Assembly: GCA_019058445.1 (NCBI GenBank)
Contig: JAHPZA010000006.1
Location: 124,001 to 188,000 of the forward strand
Reading direction: 5' to 3'
DNA length: 64,000 bases
Origin: Promethearchaeota archaeon
GTDB lineage: Archaea > Asgardarchaeota > Lokiarchaeia > Sigyniarchaeales > SOKP01
The number at the start of each line of letters is the position of its first letter. The first letter of the stretch is position 1. Both the position numbers and the translations under genes were made by a program. Positions 18,501 to 28,139 of the stretch are shown here, piece by piece. A model generated the notes under the pieces. It ran no database searches. It had not been told where the DNA came from and was given only the letters and a program-made list of their open reading frames with translations.

Positions 18501-19442
18501 TTAATGAGATTTGTTATTTCTACTCTTCTCGTAGATTTTTAATTCACTCTCAATGTCTTTTTCAGATAAACCAAGCGAATTTAATAAAACTCGTAATTGT
18601 ATAATTGAATTTTTAGATTTTATCTTTTCAGCTAAACTTAACGCTTTTATATACTCATTTTTAGCTTCTTTAAGTTTTCCTAGGTAAAAAAGGGTCTCAC
18701 CTATATAACTTAAACCTTTTAAAATTAATTCAGTATAATTTGAGTCTATTGCCATATTTGTTCCATTTTTAAAATAATTTATAGCCTCTTCATAGCGAGA
18801 CGACTTTTTCCTCAAAATACCCATATTAAAATAGGAAACGATAATCCCTTTTGCATCCTTGAGTTTTTCAAATGACTCTAAAGATTTCACATATAACTCG
18901 AAAACAACATCCCATTTTTCTTGAATCTCATGTATGTGAATCAAATTACCAATACAGTCTAATAAATTGTATATATCATTATTATCAGAACAAATAGCAC
19001 TACACTCTAAGAATTTATCGCAAGCATCATCAAGGCGATTTAACTTGATTAAATTATTTCCAATCCCTAATAAGCAGGTAATTTGCTCTTGAATTTGGTT
19101 TAATTCCTTATATATCTCATAAGCTTGAGAATAATATAAAATTGACTCTTCATATTTCCCTATTTTAAAGTATAATACACCTAAAACGCCAAGAACAGAT
19201 GCCTGACCTAATCTATCAAGTTGTTTTTTAAAATGTTTTAAACATAGTTGGAAATTTTTTTCAGATTCCTCATATCGCTCAATTTCTAATTGTAAAAAAG
19301 CAATGTCACTTAATTCTTTGATGTATTCAGAACCTTTTGCGATTTTCCCTAAATCTTTTAAATTCTGTAATTTTTCTGTAATTAAATTCTCAATTTCCTC
19401 ACTTGATAATTCATCATTTTCATTAGCGCGAATAGAAGCATG
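18501..19442 (-). pseudogene. TPR-repeat protein, open frame extends ~500 bp upstream of the ORF-track call but has no canonical start codon; likely start-proximal frameshift or decay
   Basis: ORF track gives 18501..18944 from an internal TTG; manual translation shows the same frame continues with TPR sequence (IAFLQLEIERYEESEKNFQLCLKHF...VLGVLGVLYFKIGKYEESILYYSQAYEIYKEL...) to a TGA at 19443-19445 with no ATG/GTG/TTG near its beginning; an ATG at 19439-19441 is in another frame. Confidence 0.6.
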
Positions 19443-19467
19443 TCACCTTTTTCAATTTTAAAAATAT

Positions 19468-19989
19468 TTAATGGGTTTTTGGTCTAAGAGGGCATCCATT
19501 TACGGTGCATTTCCTACATCCCAATGTATGAATCAAGAAAGTTGTAATACCTACAATGAAATAAATAATTGCCAATATCACATCTAGCAATACAATTCCT
19601 TCTGAAATGAAATAATATATATACACAGTAAGAGGAAAAAGAAGAGCAAATGCAATAAAAATAACATCAAGCCAAAATCTCCAGATTTTTATTTCGGTAA
19701 AATCTTTTTTATCCGACCGTTTATATAGTTTACTTCCAATAAGTCCCATACACCATGTTGGACATGGTTTTCCCAAAAAGTCACAATGTCTACAAACCAA
19801 TGCCCTACCAACAAAAATTACAATAGCCCACAAAACCCAATATCCAATAACTAAGAACCATGATTTCAATAATAATATAAATGTTGCAAATCCCATCGAG
19901 ATGATGATTGCGATTAAATTTCCACATATTTCTCCTGTCGTCCAAGGAGTTTTCTTTGTTTCTGTCATATTTAATAATTCTCCTCTCAT
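19468..19989 (-). CDS. Membrane protein with Cys-rich motifs
   Basis: Four or so TM segments plus CRHCDFLGKPCPTWC and CRKCTVNGCPLRP. Confidence 0.65.
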   Translation of the reverse strand: MRGELLNMTETKKTPWTTGEICGNLIAIIISMGFATFILLLKSWFLVIGYWVLWAIVIFVGRALVCRHCDFLGKPCPTWCMGLIGSKLYKRSDKKDFTEIKIWRFWLDVIFIAFALLFPLTVYIYYFISEGIVLLDVILAIIYFIVGITTFLIHTLGCRKCTVNGCPLRPKTH

Positions 19990-19992
19990 TAT

Positions 19993-20439
19993 TTATACAT
20001 TATTTTGTAATAGTTCTTCAAGAATCTCGGCTGAATCTTGAACTAAATTCGGACAGATCTCAATGAAGAGCTTTTCCTCAACAGCTTTATTTCTTCCTTC
20101 GGAGGTGCTTATATCGCAATTTAACAATTTCTTACATTTAATCGTACCATTTCGGGATTTAAATCTGCTGGTAAACTCTTTAACAACTTGGTAAGCTTTT
20201 TCTTTCTTTTTACTTTCACTCGCTTTTGAATTCCCATATTTTAATCCTAAGACCATAAAAGCACCTGTTACTGCTCCACATGTATTGCCTAAACTACCCA
20301 TACCAGCCCCAAAAGGAGAAGCCAACTTTAAAGCGAGTTCACGCTCTAAACCAAATTGTTGACCATACGTCGATAAGATTGCTTGCGAACATCTAAATCC
20401 CTTCAAAAATAAAGAAACAGCTTTTTCAACTTCACTCAT
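19993..20439 (-). CDS. C_GCAxxG_C_C family redox-type protein
   Basis: GFRCSQAIL, ASPFGAGMGSLGNTCGAVTGAFMVLGLKYG, CKKLLNCDIST ... CPNLV pattern. Confidence 0.82.
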   Translation of the reverse strand: MSEVEKAVSLFLKGFRCSQAILSTYGQQFGLERELALKLASPFGAGMGSLGNTCGAVTGAFMVLGLKYGNSKASESKKKEKAYQVVKEFTSRFKSRNGTIKCKKLLNCDISTSEGRNKAVEEKLFIEICPNLVQDSAEILEELLQNNV

Positions 20440-20539
20440 TTAAAAATTCCACTTTTATACTCTCTTTTATTATAGCCAATTATAAAAATTATAAAAATGC
20501 CTTTCTATTATATATTTAGGAATAAAAATAAAGATATGA

Positions 20540-21667
20540 GTGTGCGAAGAAACTTTGAAATTTAAAGCAAAACTATGGAATAAGCTTGATGGCAACAAAG
20601 TGAAATGTCATGTATGTGCAAATGAGTGTACAATTTTACCTGAAAAGATTGGGATTTGTAGAACACGTAAAAACTTCGATGGTGAACTGTTTACCTTAAT
20701 CTATGGATCAATGATTTCATCGGGAAGTTTAGATCCAATAGAAAAAAAACCGCTTTATAATTTTTGGCCGGGGGCAATTGCATATTCTATTGCGTCAATA
20801 GGTTGCTCTTTCCGATGCCAAAATTGCCAAAACTGGTCGATCAGTCAAGCAAATCCAAGTGATAATGGGAAAAATGGGTCATATGATCTTGAGGGTTATA
20901 AGGGGCGAGGTATGTCTTTAGTAGAAATGAGTCCGGAACAATTGGTGAAAAAAGTTGTAAAAAGCGGCGCTAAGACTTTAGCATATACATATAATGAACC
21001 ATTAATTTGGCACGAATGGATATTAGATACGACTGAGCTTCTCAAAAAGGAAGATATCAAAACAATCTTAGTTACTAATGGTTATTCTACTCCTGAAGCT
21101 TCAAAAGAACTAATAGAAGCGGGAATAGATGCTGCGAATATAGATATTAAAGCTATGAGTGATGATTTTTATAAAAAAATTTGCGGTGTAAAATCAGTCC
21201 AACCTGTTTTAGACTCAGCTAAGCGGTTTAAGACTAATGGAATTCATGTGGAGATAACAAATTTAGTTATTCCTGATTGGAACGACAGCCGAGAAGATAT
21301 TGAGAAGCTGTGTCAATGGATTGTTAAAAATTTAGGAGAAAATACTCCAACCCACTTTTCAGCATATCATCCAGACTTTAAAGCCCCTTCTAATAAGAGG
21401 ACACCTTATCAAACTTTAGATATGGCCTATGATATCGCAAAAAAAGCAGGTTTGTATTTTCCTTATGTGGGTAATATTAGACATGATGAGGGTAGCAATA
21501 CTTATTGTCCAAATTGTAAGCATTTAATTTTTGGGAGGCATGGATATAGTTTTACAAAAATTGATATAACGGATGAGAATAAGTGTCCGAATTGTGGGTA
21601 TGACTTAAGTACCGACATCATTGGAGTAGTAAATAAAAATCCTTCGCATAGATTTGCATATTTCTAA
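20540..21667 (+). CDS. amrS: AmmeMemoRadiSam system radical SAM enzyme
   Basis: CHVCANECTILPEKIGICRTRKN; radical SAM IGCSFRCQNCQNW; YNEPLIWHEW; C-terminal zinc site CPNCKHLIF...CPNCG. GTG start at 20540. Confidence 0.9.
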   Translation: MCEETLKFKAKLWNKLDGNKVKCHVCANECTILPEKIGICRTRKNFDGELFTLIYGSMISSGSLDPIEKKPLYNFWPGAIAYSIASIGCSFRCQNCQNWSISQANPSDNGKNGSYDLEGYKGRGMSLVEMSPEQLVKKVVKSGAKTLAYTYNEPLIWHEWILDTTELLKKEDIKTILVTNGYSTPEASKELIEAGIDAANIDIKAMSDDFYKKICGVKSVQPVLDSAKRFKTNGIHVEITNLVIPDWNDSREDIEKLCQWIVKNLGENTPTHFSAYHPDFKAPSNKRTPYQTLDMAYDIAKKAGLYFPYVGNIRHDEGSNTYCPNCKHLIFGRHGYSFTKIDITDENKCPNCGYDLSTDIIGVVNKNPSHRFAYF

Positions 21668-21690
21668 AAAAAAGAAAAAAAAAAATATGT

Positions 21691-22338
21691 TTAAGCTAGG
21701 GAAGTACCTAAAACTAATAACATAAAAGCTTGGATAAAGCTAATTATTGCTACTATAAATGCTATAGGTGCCCAGGATATAAATTTTGATACTGCCATTA
21801 ATCCTGCCGTATAAAATTTAACAGTTCCAGCAACGACAATAAAGATAATAATGAAAACCGCTATTAGTACATACTTAGGATTCACCACTTGTTCTATTAA
21901 TTCAACAGCAGAATCCGGAATCAAAAATGCAATCGCTAGTGTAACAGCAGTCGCAACTAAAAGGCCTGCTATACTTGAAATAGGTAAATCATTTAAAGGT
22001 TTCATAAAAGCAAAAAATCCAAATATGATAAGAAATACTGAAGTAAACACATTTCTCTCATCACCCGTAGTTGCGCCGTAAGCAATACTGGGAGCTACAT
22101 TAAGAATTAATCCAACTGCTCCAGCTGCAATGCACAAAATACCAACGATAAATCCATAATACGTCATTAAGCGTAAAATTTTAGTTATGTCGAAATTCCA
22201 GTCTTCTACACCGGTGAGTTGGCGCCACGATTGTCTTCTATTAGCTTCATACGAAGCATTAATGAACCACATAATTCCTAATAATAACATAAAAAAACCG
22301 GCATAACCTGCAAATGAGGTTAATTCTTCTACAACCAA
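21691..22338 (-). CDS. Polytopic membrane protein, about 6 TM, unknown function
   Basis: Hydrophobic segments throughout. Confidence 0.6.
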   Translation of the reverse strand: MVVEELTSFAGYAGFFMLLLGIMWFINASYEANRRQSWRQLTGVEDWNFDITKILRLMTYYGFIVGILCIAAGAVGLILNVAPSIAYGATTGDERNVFTSVFLIIFGFFAFMKPLNDLPISSIAGLLVATAVTLAIAFLIPDSAVELIEQVVNPKYVLIAVFIIIFIVVAGTVKFYTAGLMAVSKFISWAPIAFIVAIISFIQAFMLLVLGTSLA

Positions 22339-22455
22339 TTGAATTCACTCTATATTTTAGAATTAAAGTATTTAATTTTATAATACGAATTTTATATTAA
22401 AAAATATAATTCTTTAGTAGTCCAATTAATATAAAAAATTAAGTAAAAAAAGTTA

Positions 22456-24144
22456 TTAAATAAAAGCTACTGTTTTTTTCACATAGTCCATATAATTTTC
22501 AATTTCACTTATCTTTTTCTCTTCTGACCATGAATACTCTTTTGCCATGATTTCAGCAACCTTCTCGGCAGCCTCGCGTGCTTTACCGTGTCTTATCCAT
22601 AGCGCCATTTCCGTGCGACGGCAAAATACATCAATTAAACAGGGAGTCATCTCATATCTTAAAATATAAAGAATTTCTGCCTTGGTGAAGTCATTTTCAT
22701 TCAGAATTCTTTCTTTAAGGTTTTCATCTTCTTTAATCATTTCAAGAATTTTAATTGCTCCCTTGCCGTATTGTTGGTAAATATGATCAACAATATCATC
22801 ATCGAGCTTAACTCTAGATTTATTATATTCCTTAAGCCAATCTTCTTTCTCCAAACCAATGATAAATTTTTGTTTCGAGAAATTCTTTTCTCTTTCTATA
22901 TCCGGAAAAATATTTTTTTCTTCAACATGTCTGAATAAGTCTTCTGCCATGGCCCGCCATGCTGTTAATTTTCCACCAGATATGGTAAGTAGACCATCAT
23001 CAGAGAAGAAAATTATATGTTTCCGGGAAACTTCGCTTTCTGATTTTCCTTTTTGCATGACTAGAGGTCTAATACCGGCATATGTTGAAAGAATCTTATC
23101 ATATTCTAATTCAGCAGCGGGTAAATGATACTTAACTGATTCTATTAAATAATCTGCATCCTCTTTAGTACAGAAAGGATTTTCTAAATCTCCTTTATAG
23201 TCTGTATCTGTGGTCCCTAGAATAGTATATTCACCACGGGGTATCACAAAAAAGAATCTATTATCGCTAATGGAACGTAAAGCTAAAGCATTATTGTGCT
23301 TCACATGTTCGCGTTTAAATTGAAGATGAACACCTTTAGTAGGTCGAATTAATGGATCTGGGATATCATCAGGATAGGTTTTAACCAGCTTGTCTGTCCA
23401 AATACCTGTTGCATTTACAATTAAAGTACCCTTTATTTCAAAATCAGTATCGTTTATCAAATCCTTACATTTTACCCCATTAATTTTTCCATTATCCATA
23501 CGATAGTCTTTAACTTCACAATAATTTACAGCATCAGCATTTCTAATTATTGCCTCTTTTAATGTCTCAATAGTTAATCTTGCATCATCAAGATTGGTGT
23601 CATAATAAAGTATGCCTCCTTCATTCCCCTCTCTTACAAATTCAGGTTCTAAATCGAAAACTTCCTCCGGCTTATACCATTTATGTTTCTTATATATTTT
23701 AAATTCAGTATCTTTATTTCCTAAAAAATCGTAAATTTTACCGGCGCTTACTATATCTCGTTTTTTGTACTTTCCTCCTTTAAAAACTACAAGCAAGAAA
23801 GGTAATGGTCTAATTAAATGTGGAATGTGTACAACCATCCAATTTCTTTCCGTAGTAGATTCGTGCACTAAATCCATATCTCCATGTCCCAGATATCGAA
23901 TTCCTCCATGACCTAATTTTGAACTCCTTGATGAAGTTCCAGCCGCAAAATCTTGCATATCAATAACAGCAACTTTTAAACCCCTCATCGCTGCTTCTCT
24001 GGCTACTCCGACACCTGTAATCCCCGCTCCGATTACTATAAGATCATAGCTATTTTCTTTTAATCTCTTAATTATTAGATCTCTATTTTTATAATTCCAA
24101 GATTGATCAAATAATTTGACTTCTAGTTCATTCATTTTTATCAC
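22456..24144 (-). CDS. glpD: FAD-dependent glycerol-3-phosphate dehydrogenase
   Basis: DLIVIGAGITGVGVAREAAMRGLKVAVIDMQDFAAGTSSRSSKLGHGGIRYLGHGDMDLVHESTTERNWM; C-terminal DAO_C-like segment. Confidence 0.92.
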   Translation of the reverse strand: MIKMNELEVKLFDQSWNYKNRDLIIKRLKENSYDLIVIGAGITGVGVAREAAMRGLKVAVIDMQDFAAGTSSRSSKLGHGGIRYLGHGDMDLVHESTTERNWMVVHIPHLIRPLPFLLVVFKGGKYKKRDIVSAGKIYDFLGNKDTEFKIYKKHKWYKPEEVFDLEPEFVREGNEGGILYYDTNLDDARLTIETLKEAIIRNADAVNYCEVKDYRMDNGKINGVKCKDLINDTDFEIKGTLIVNATGIWTDKLVKTYPDDIPDPLIRPTKGVHLQFKREHVKHNNALALRSISDNRFFFVIPRGEYTILGTTDTDYKGDLENPFCTKEDADYLIESVKYHLPAAELEYDKILSTYAGIRPLVMQKGKSESEVSRKHIIFFSDDGLLTISGGKLTAWRAMAEDLFRHVEEKNIFPDIEREKNFSKQKFIIGLEKEDWLKEYNKSRVKLDDDIVDHIYQQYGKGAIKILEMIKEDENLKERILNENDFTKAEILYILRYEMTPCLIDVFCRRTEMALWIRHGKAREAAEKVAEIMAKEYSWSEEKKISEIENYMDYVKKTVAFI

Positions 24145-24246
24145 ACTTTTTAAAATAATTTAACATAATTAAGATTTCTAATTTTATACTATTAGAAAAT
24201 ATTTATTTTTCAATACTTTGACTAAAATTAATCAAAGTTATTTACC

Positions 24247-26043
24247 CTATTTTAAAAGTTTCTTGACTCCCTTTAGTGTTTCTTCTGCTTCAAATAAACT
24301 TATCTTATCGCCTGTATCTTTCAGGATTTCAATAGCTTCTCTTAGGCTTGTGATTGCTTTACCTACATCATTCATATCTGCATATGTTTTACCTAATTCA
24401 ATTAAGATTTTTCCCATCTTGATTCGATCACTGAGTTTTTGAACTATTTGATAAGCATTTCTATAATTTTCAAGTGCTTCGGGGAATTTTTTTTGACCTT
24501 TATAAGTATCTCCGATATTAGTTAATCTAATAACATGTCCAGCCAAATTTCCCGATTTTTTGTCGTATTTTAGTGCCTCCTTTAATTTTTCAACTGCTTT
24601 TTCATAATCTTCCTGTTTGAGATAAACCAATCCCATATTATTAAGGCGAGCGGCCATTCCGTAATAATCTCCTCTTCCTTGAGCAATCTTAAAAGCTTCT
24701 TCAAAAGATTTCATTGCTTCATCATAATTTCCCTTTTCAAGCTGGATTAATCCGATATTATTAATCCTGCTTCCTTGAAGCTGTTGATTGCCCATCTCTT
24801 TATTGATTTCTAGTGCTTTTTCAAAAAAAGTTAATGCATCATCAAATGCCTTTTCGTTAAAATGATAAACGCCTAAAAGATTTTGAAATTCTGCTTCCAT
24901 TTTCTTTGATTTTATCTCTTGGGCAATATTTAATCCTTTTTGAGAACATCGGTAAAAATCATCTTTAAATCCTAACTCCAAATAAATATCAGCGGTACAT
25001 TTCCATTTAAGAACTTCGGGAACATTAGGAAATTTTTCATTTATCCAATCCTGGAAGTGAGGGACTTTGGAGGTTTTAGATTTATCTATCTTCGGTATTT
25101 TTTCTTTATCAAAAAGTAATGTCCATAATTTTTCTTCAATATAGTTATCTGTATTGGCTTTTATCATAATAACTTGGGCTTCTGTATTAGAAGAAATTTC
25201 AGCAAGTAACCTTTCCGTTCGAGATAATCCCTTTGGAATAACAAAAGCAGCTTTAGGATCAAACTCATACATTTCAATGCTACCTTTTTTATGATGATCA
25301 ATCCATATTAAGCTCTTTATATCAAATAAGGTTCTTAGTACAGGAGCAATATCGAAGTCATCGCTCCCCGAATATCCCATTATGATTACTGTTTTATTTT
25401 TGGTTATTTCCTTAAACGATTTTTTCTTGTAGGATTCTAAGGATAGGACTACATCTCCTTTACCAAATGCGCTCATTGTTGTTACTAAGGAATCAGTGGT
25501 TTTAATCTTTGTAATAATGTTCTTCTTCGCACCATGAAGTTTATAGATTGGAAATTTGCCTGCAGAAAAAACTTCATCTGGATTTTGATTATTTGTAAAA
25601 TCAAATTTGGTTATGACAGGTAAAATCTGTGATTTTTTATCCTCAGGAAGTACTTTTTGTAATGCATATTCTATCAGATAATCGAAATTAGTTGTATAAA
25701 CAGCATGACCTTTTGCAATTGATTGCGCTAAAAAAAAATGAATGAGATTTGGTTCTGTTCCAAATTCAAAATAATCCATAAATTCTAAACCATAATCGAT
25801 ATAGCGTTGGATTAATTCAACAATCATTTCATATCGAAGAGTCTTTAATGTTAATAAATTTGGGATTTCTTCTTTAGGGGCGCAAAGTTCTAATAGATAT
25901 TGAATGAATTGCGGTGCGGGGAGTAGATTTGCGGGAGGGTCAATCGATATACCTGCTCCAACCATAAAAATATACCGATTCTTGGAAGAAATTAAGTTTT
26001 CAACCGATCCTTCATATGGTTTAATAAGTTTTTTTTCACTCAT
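24247..26043 (-). CDS. SIR2-like domain protein with C-terminal TPR array
   Basis: FMVGAGISIDPPANLLP, VYTTNFDYLIEYAL, PIYKLHGAKKN, MGYSGSDDFDI motifs of SIR2-like NAD-binding domains, then about 6 TPR units. Confidence 0.87.
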   Translation of the reverse strand: MSEKKLIKPYEGSVENLISSKNRYIFMVGAGISIDPPANLLPAPQFIQYLLELCAPKEEIPNLLTLKTLRYEMIVELIQRYIDYGLEFMDYFEFGTEPNLIHFFLAQSIAKGHAVYTTNFDYLIEYALQKVLPEDKKSQILPVITKFDFTNNQNPDEVFSAGKFPIYKLHGAKKNIITKIKTTDSLVTTMSAFGKGDVVLSLESYKKKSFKEITKNKTVIIMGYSGSDDFDIAPVLRTLFDIKSLIWIDHHKKGSIEMYEFDPKAAFVIPKGLSRTERLLAEISSNTEAQVIMIKANTDNYIEEKLWTLLFDKEKIPKIDKSKTSKVPHFQDWINEKFPNVPEVLKWKCTADIYLELGFKDDFYRCSQKGLNIAQEIKSKKMEAEFQNLLGVYHFNEKAFDDALTFFEKALEINKEMGNQQLQGSRINNIGLIQLEKGNYDEAMKSFEEAFKIAQGRGDYYGMAARLNNMGLVYLKQEDYEKAVEKLKEALKYDKKSGNLAGHVIRLTNIGDTYKGQKKFPEALENYRNAYQIVQKLSDRIKMGKILIELGKTYADMNDVGKAITSLREAIEILKDTGDKISLFEAEETLKGVKKLLK

Positions 26044-26374
26044 AACTAAATGGACTTTTATAATTTAATTAAATTAAAGATATTTCGCACTCTCTTATAA
26101 AGTTTTATTCTCAGAAGATAAAAATGAAATCCTATTTTAAATTCACTACTGATTTTCAATGATTTTTTGTTATCCTTTTCTGAATACACTTAATGTTCTG
26201 TTAGGTGTGCCTTTACGGAAGACAAAACAATACTTGTATTCTAAATTACAACTATTAGTAATATTAACTAATGCCGTTGGACGAAATTTTTTTTTCATTT
26301 ATTTCAACTCAAAATATTTCTTCTGTAAAATTGAGTTTTTATTGATATTATATAATCCTTGGAAACTTAGTGAA

Positions 26375-27016
26375 TTATCCTTTTTTGAATACGTATACTG
26401 TTGTATGCTCAAGTCCAAAAATTTTAGAACATTGAATTTCTCTACTAAACTTGAGAAGTATCATACCCATTGGAATAAATGTGTCGAGAACTTCTTCTTT
26501 TGTATAAGCTCTTGAATACATTTTTTCACCCATTATATCTACAATTGCTTCTCTATCAACATCGGCATTTTCTTCCCATGGCTCATTTAATGATAGGTAA
26601 AATAGACCTCTCTTTTTTAAGGATTGCACAATTCTCATACCTACATCTTTGAACAAGAGAGTATCAAGTAAGAGCATTGTAAAAGAGGAGAATACTCCAT
26701 TAAATTTATCTTTAAAGTCTAAATCCGTCATGGATTTTTCGATAAATTCTGCCTTTGGGACATTATTTTGAGCAATTTTTATCATCTGAGAAGAAATATC
26801 GATTCCTAATACTTTAAATCCCCTTTCTATAAACGCCTTCGCATATGGTAACCCAGTGCCAGAACCTAAATCTAAAATAAAACTCCCATTGGAGAGTTGA
26901 TTACAAAAATATTCAAAAAGAGGATTAATTTGTGCAATATTTTCCTGTTCATATATTTTAGCTACTTTATTCCAAGCATGTTTATTCAATGAAATAACAT
27001 CTGGATCTTTATTCAT
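26375..27016 (-). CDS. Class I SAM-dependent methyltransferase
   Basis: FILDLGSGTGLPYAKAFIERGFKVLGIDISSQMIKIA. Confidence 0.88.
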   Translation of the reverse strand: MNKDPDVISLNKHAWNKVAKIYEQENIAQINPLFEYFCNQLSNGSFILDLGSGTGLPYAKAFIERGFKVLGIDISSQMIKIAQNNVPKAEFIEKSMTDLDFKDKFNGVFSSFTMLLLDTLLFKDVGMRIVQSLKKRGLFYLSLNEPWEENADVDREAIVDIMGEKMYSRAYTKEEVLDTFIPMGMILLKFSREIQCSKIFGLEHTTVYVFKKG

Positions 27017-27053
27017 AGAAATCTTTATAATAAAATTAAAAATTTAAATTCCT

Positions 27054-28034
27054 TTATTTATTATCTAATAATTTTTGAAGGATTAATGGCATTGAATATA
27101 GATCATAGTAATTATGCTCAATGATTTCTTTTATTAAGCCCACATATCTTTCAGGGTCTTTTTTATACTTTTTATAGCACACCCCTACTAAATTACTCGG
27201 TAATTCATTACTTCTTTTCCAAGATAATAGCTCTTCTTCCATTGACGTTAGCTTATAGCTATCAAACTGCCCCCTAAATTTCCGCCGACAATTCCAATAC
27301 AAGTCTACATGGTGAAAAATGGTATTACTCTGCTGAAAAGGCTCATCATTCTCTGAAATCATAGGATTTTCATCAAAAAAATATAAGAATCGATTTGCAA
27401 TATAGGGAATGTCAAAACTTCTTCCGTTATAAGTGATAAACGTTTTAAAATGGGGAAGGATCTCACTTTGCATATATTCGCAAATAGCGATTTCCTCTTC
27501 TAAATCCCTTGCAAAATATTGATGGATTTCAAATGCATCATCCTGAAAAAATCCTAATCCCATGATAATTATGGGGCTATCATACAATCCTAAGGTTTCA
27601 ATATCAATAAATAAAAGTTCCTCAAGATCAAAACAAAATAAAACGTCTAAATCATAAACATATTTATTACAGCGGAGTTTTTTATAATCCTTACACTTAA
27701 TTAACCTTAGAACTTCTCGTGCTGCTTTGTTATATTTGAGGTGAAATAAAAGATCATTAAGTGTTTTTATTCCTCTTCTGATTAATTGTTGTTCAATGTA
27801 TTCACCAATATAATATACTGTCTTGAGGTTCCGCATCAGGTTTTTTTTTGTTCTTACTAACTTCAGATTACAGGGAAAATCATTTTCTTTCCATATAATT
27901 TTCATGAAATCTCCGGATTCAACATGAATAATTTCGTGATTAGGGAAAAGTTCTTCAACTTTTTTACCTCTATACTGTTCTACTAACCGGGTAATATCCA
28001 AGCTTTCAAAGTTATAATAGTAGTCCATTGCCAC
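27054..28034 (-). CDS. RNase H-fold (DEDD/YprB-like) exonuclease
   Basis: LLFIDIETLGLYDSPIIIMGLG; FKTFITYNGRSFDIPYIANRF; HNYYDLYSMPLIL. Confidence 0.82.
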   Translation of the reverse strand: MAMDYYYNFESLDITRLVEQYRGKKVEELFPNHEIIHVESGDFMKIIWKENDFPCNLKLVRTKKNLMRNLKTVYYIGEYIEQQLIRRGIKTLNDLLFHLKYNKAAREVLRLIKCKDYKKLRCNKYVYDLDVLFCFDLEELLFIDIETLGLYDSPIIIMGLGFFQDDAFEIHQYFARDLEEEIAICEYMQSEILPHFKTFITYNGRSFDIPYIANRFLYFFDENPMISENDEPFQQSNTIFHHVDLYWNCRRKFRGQFDSYKLTSMEEELLSWKRSNELPSNLVGVCYKKYKKDPERYVGLIKEIIEHNYYDLYSMPLILQKLLDNK

Positions 28035-28139
28035 TAATAATTAAGAAGATCTATTTAATAATTTATTCTCTGACAATTTATAATAAAACTAAAAATAAGA
28101 AATAAAAAAAAAGTTTCAGGTTAAAAAAAATTAATAATT

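Noticed and set aside
26159-26515. Plus-strand 118-aa ORF overlapping the methyltransferase 3' end
   Set aside because: Low-complexity Phe/Tyr/Cys-rich composition and overlap with a well-supported gene; probably AT-rich noise.
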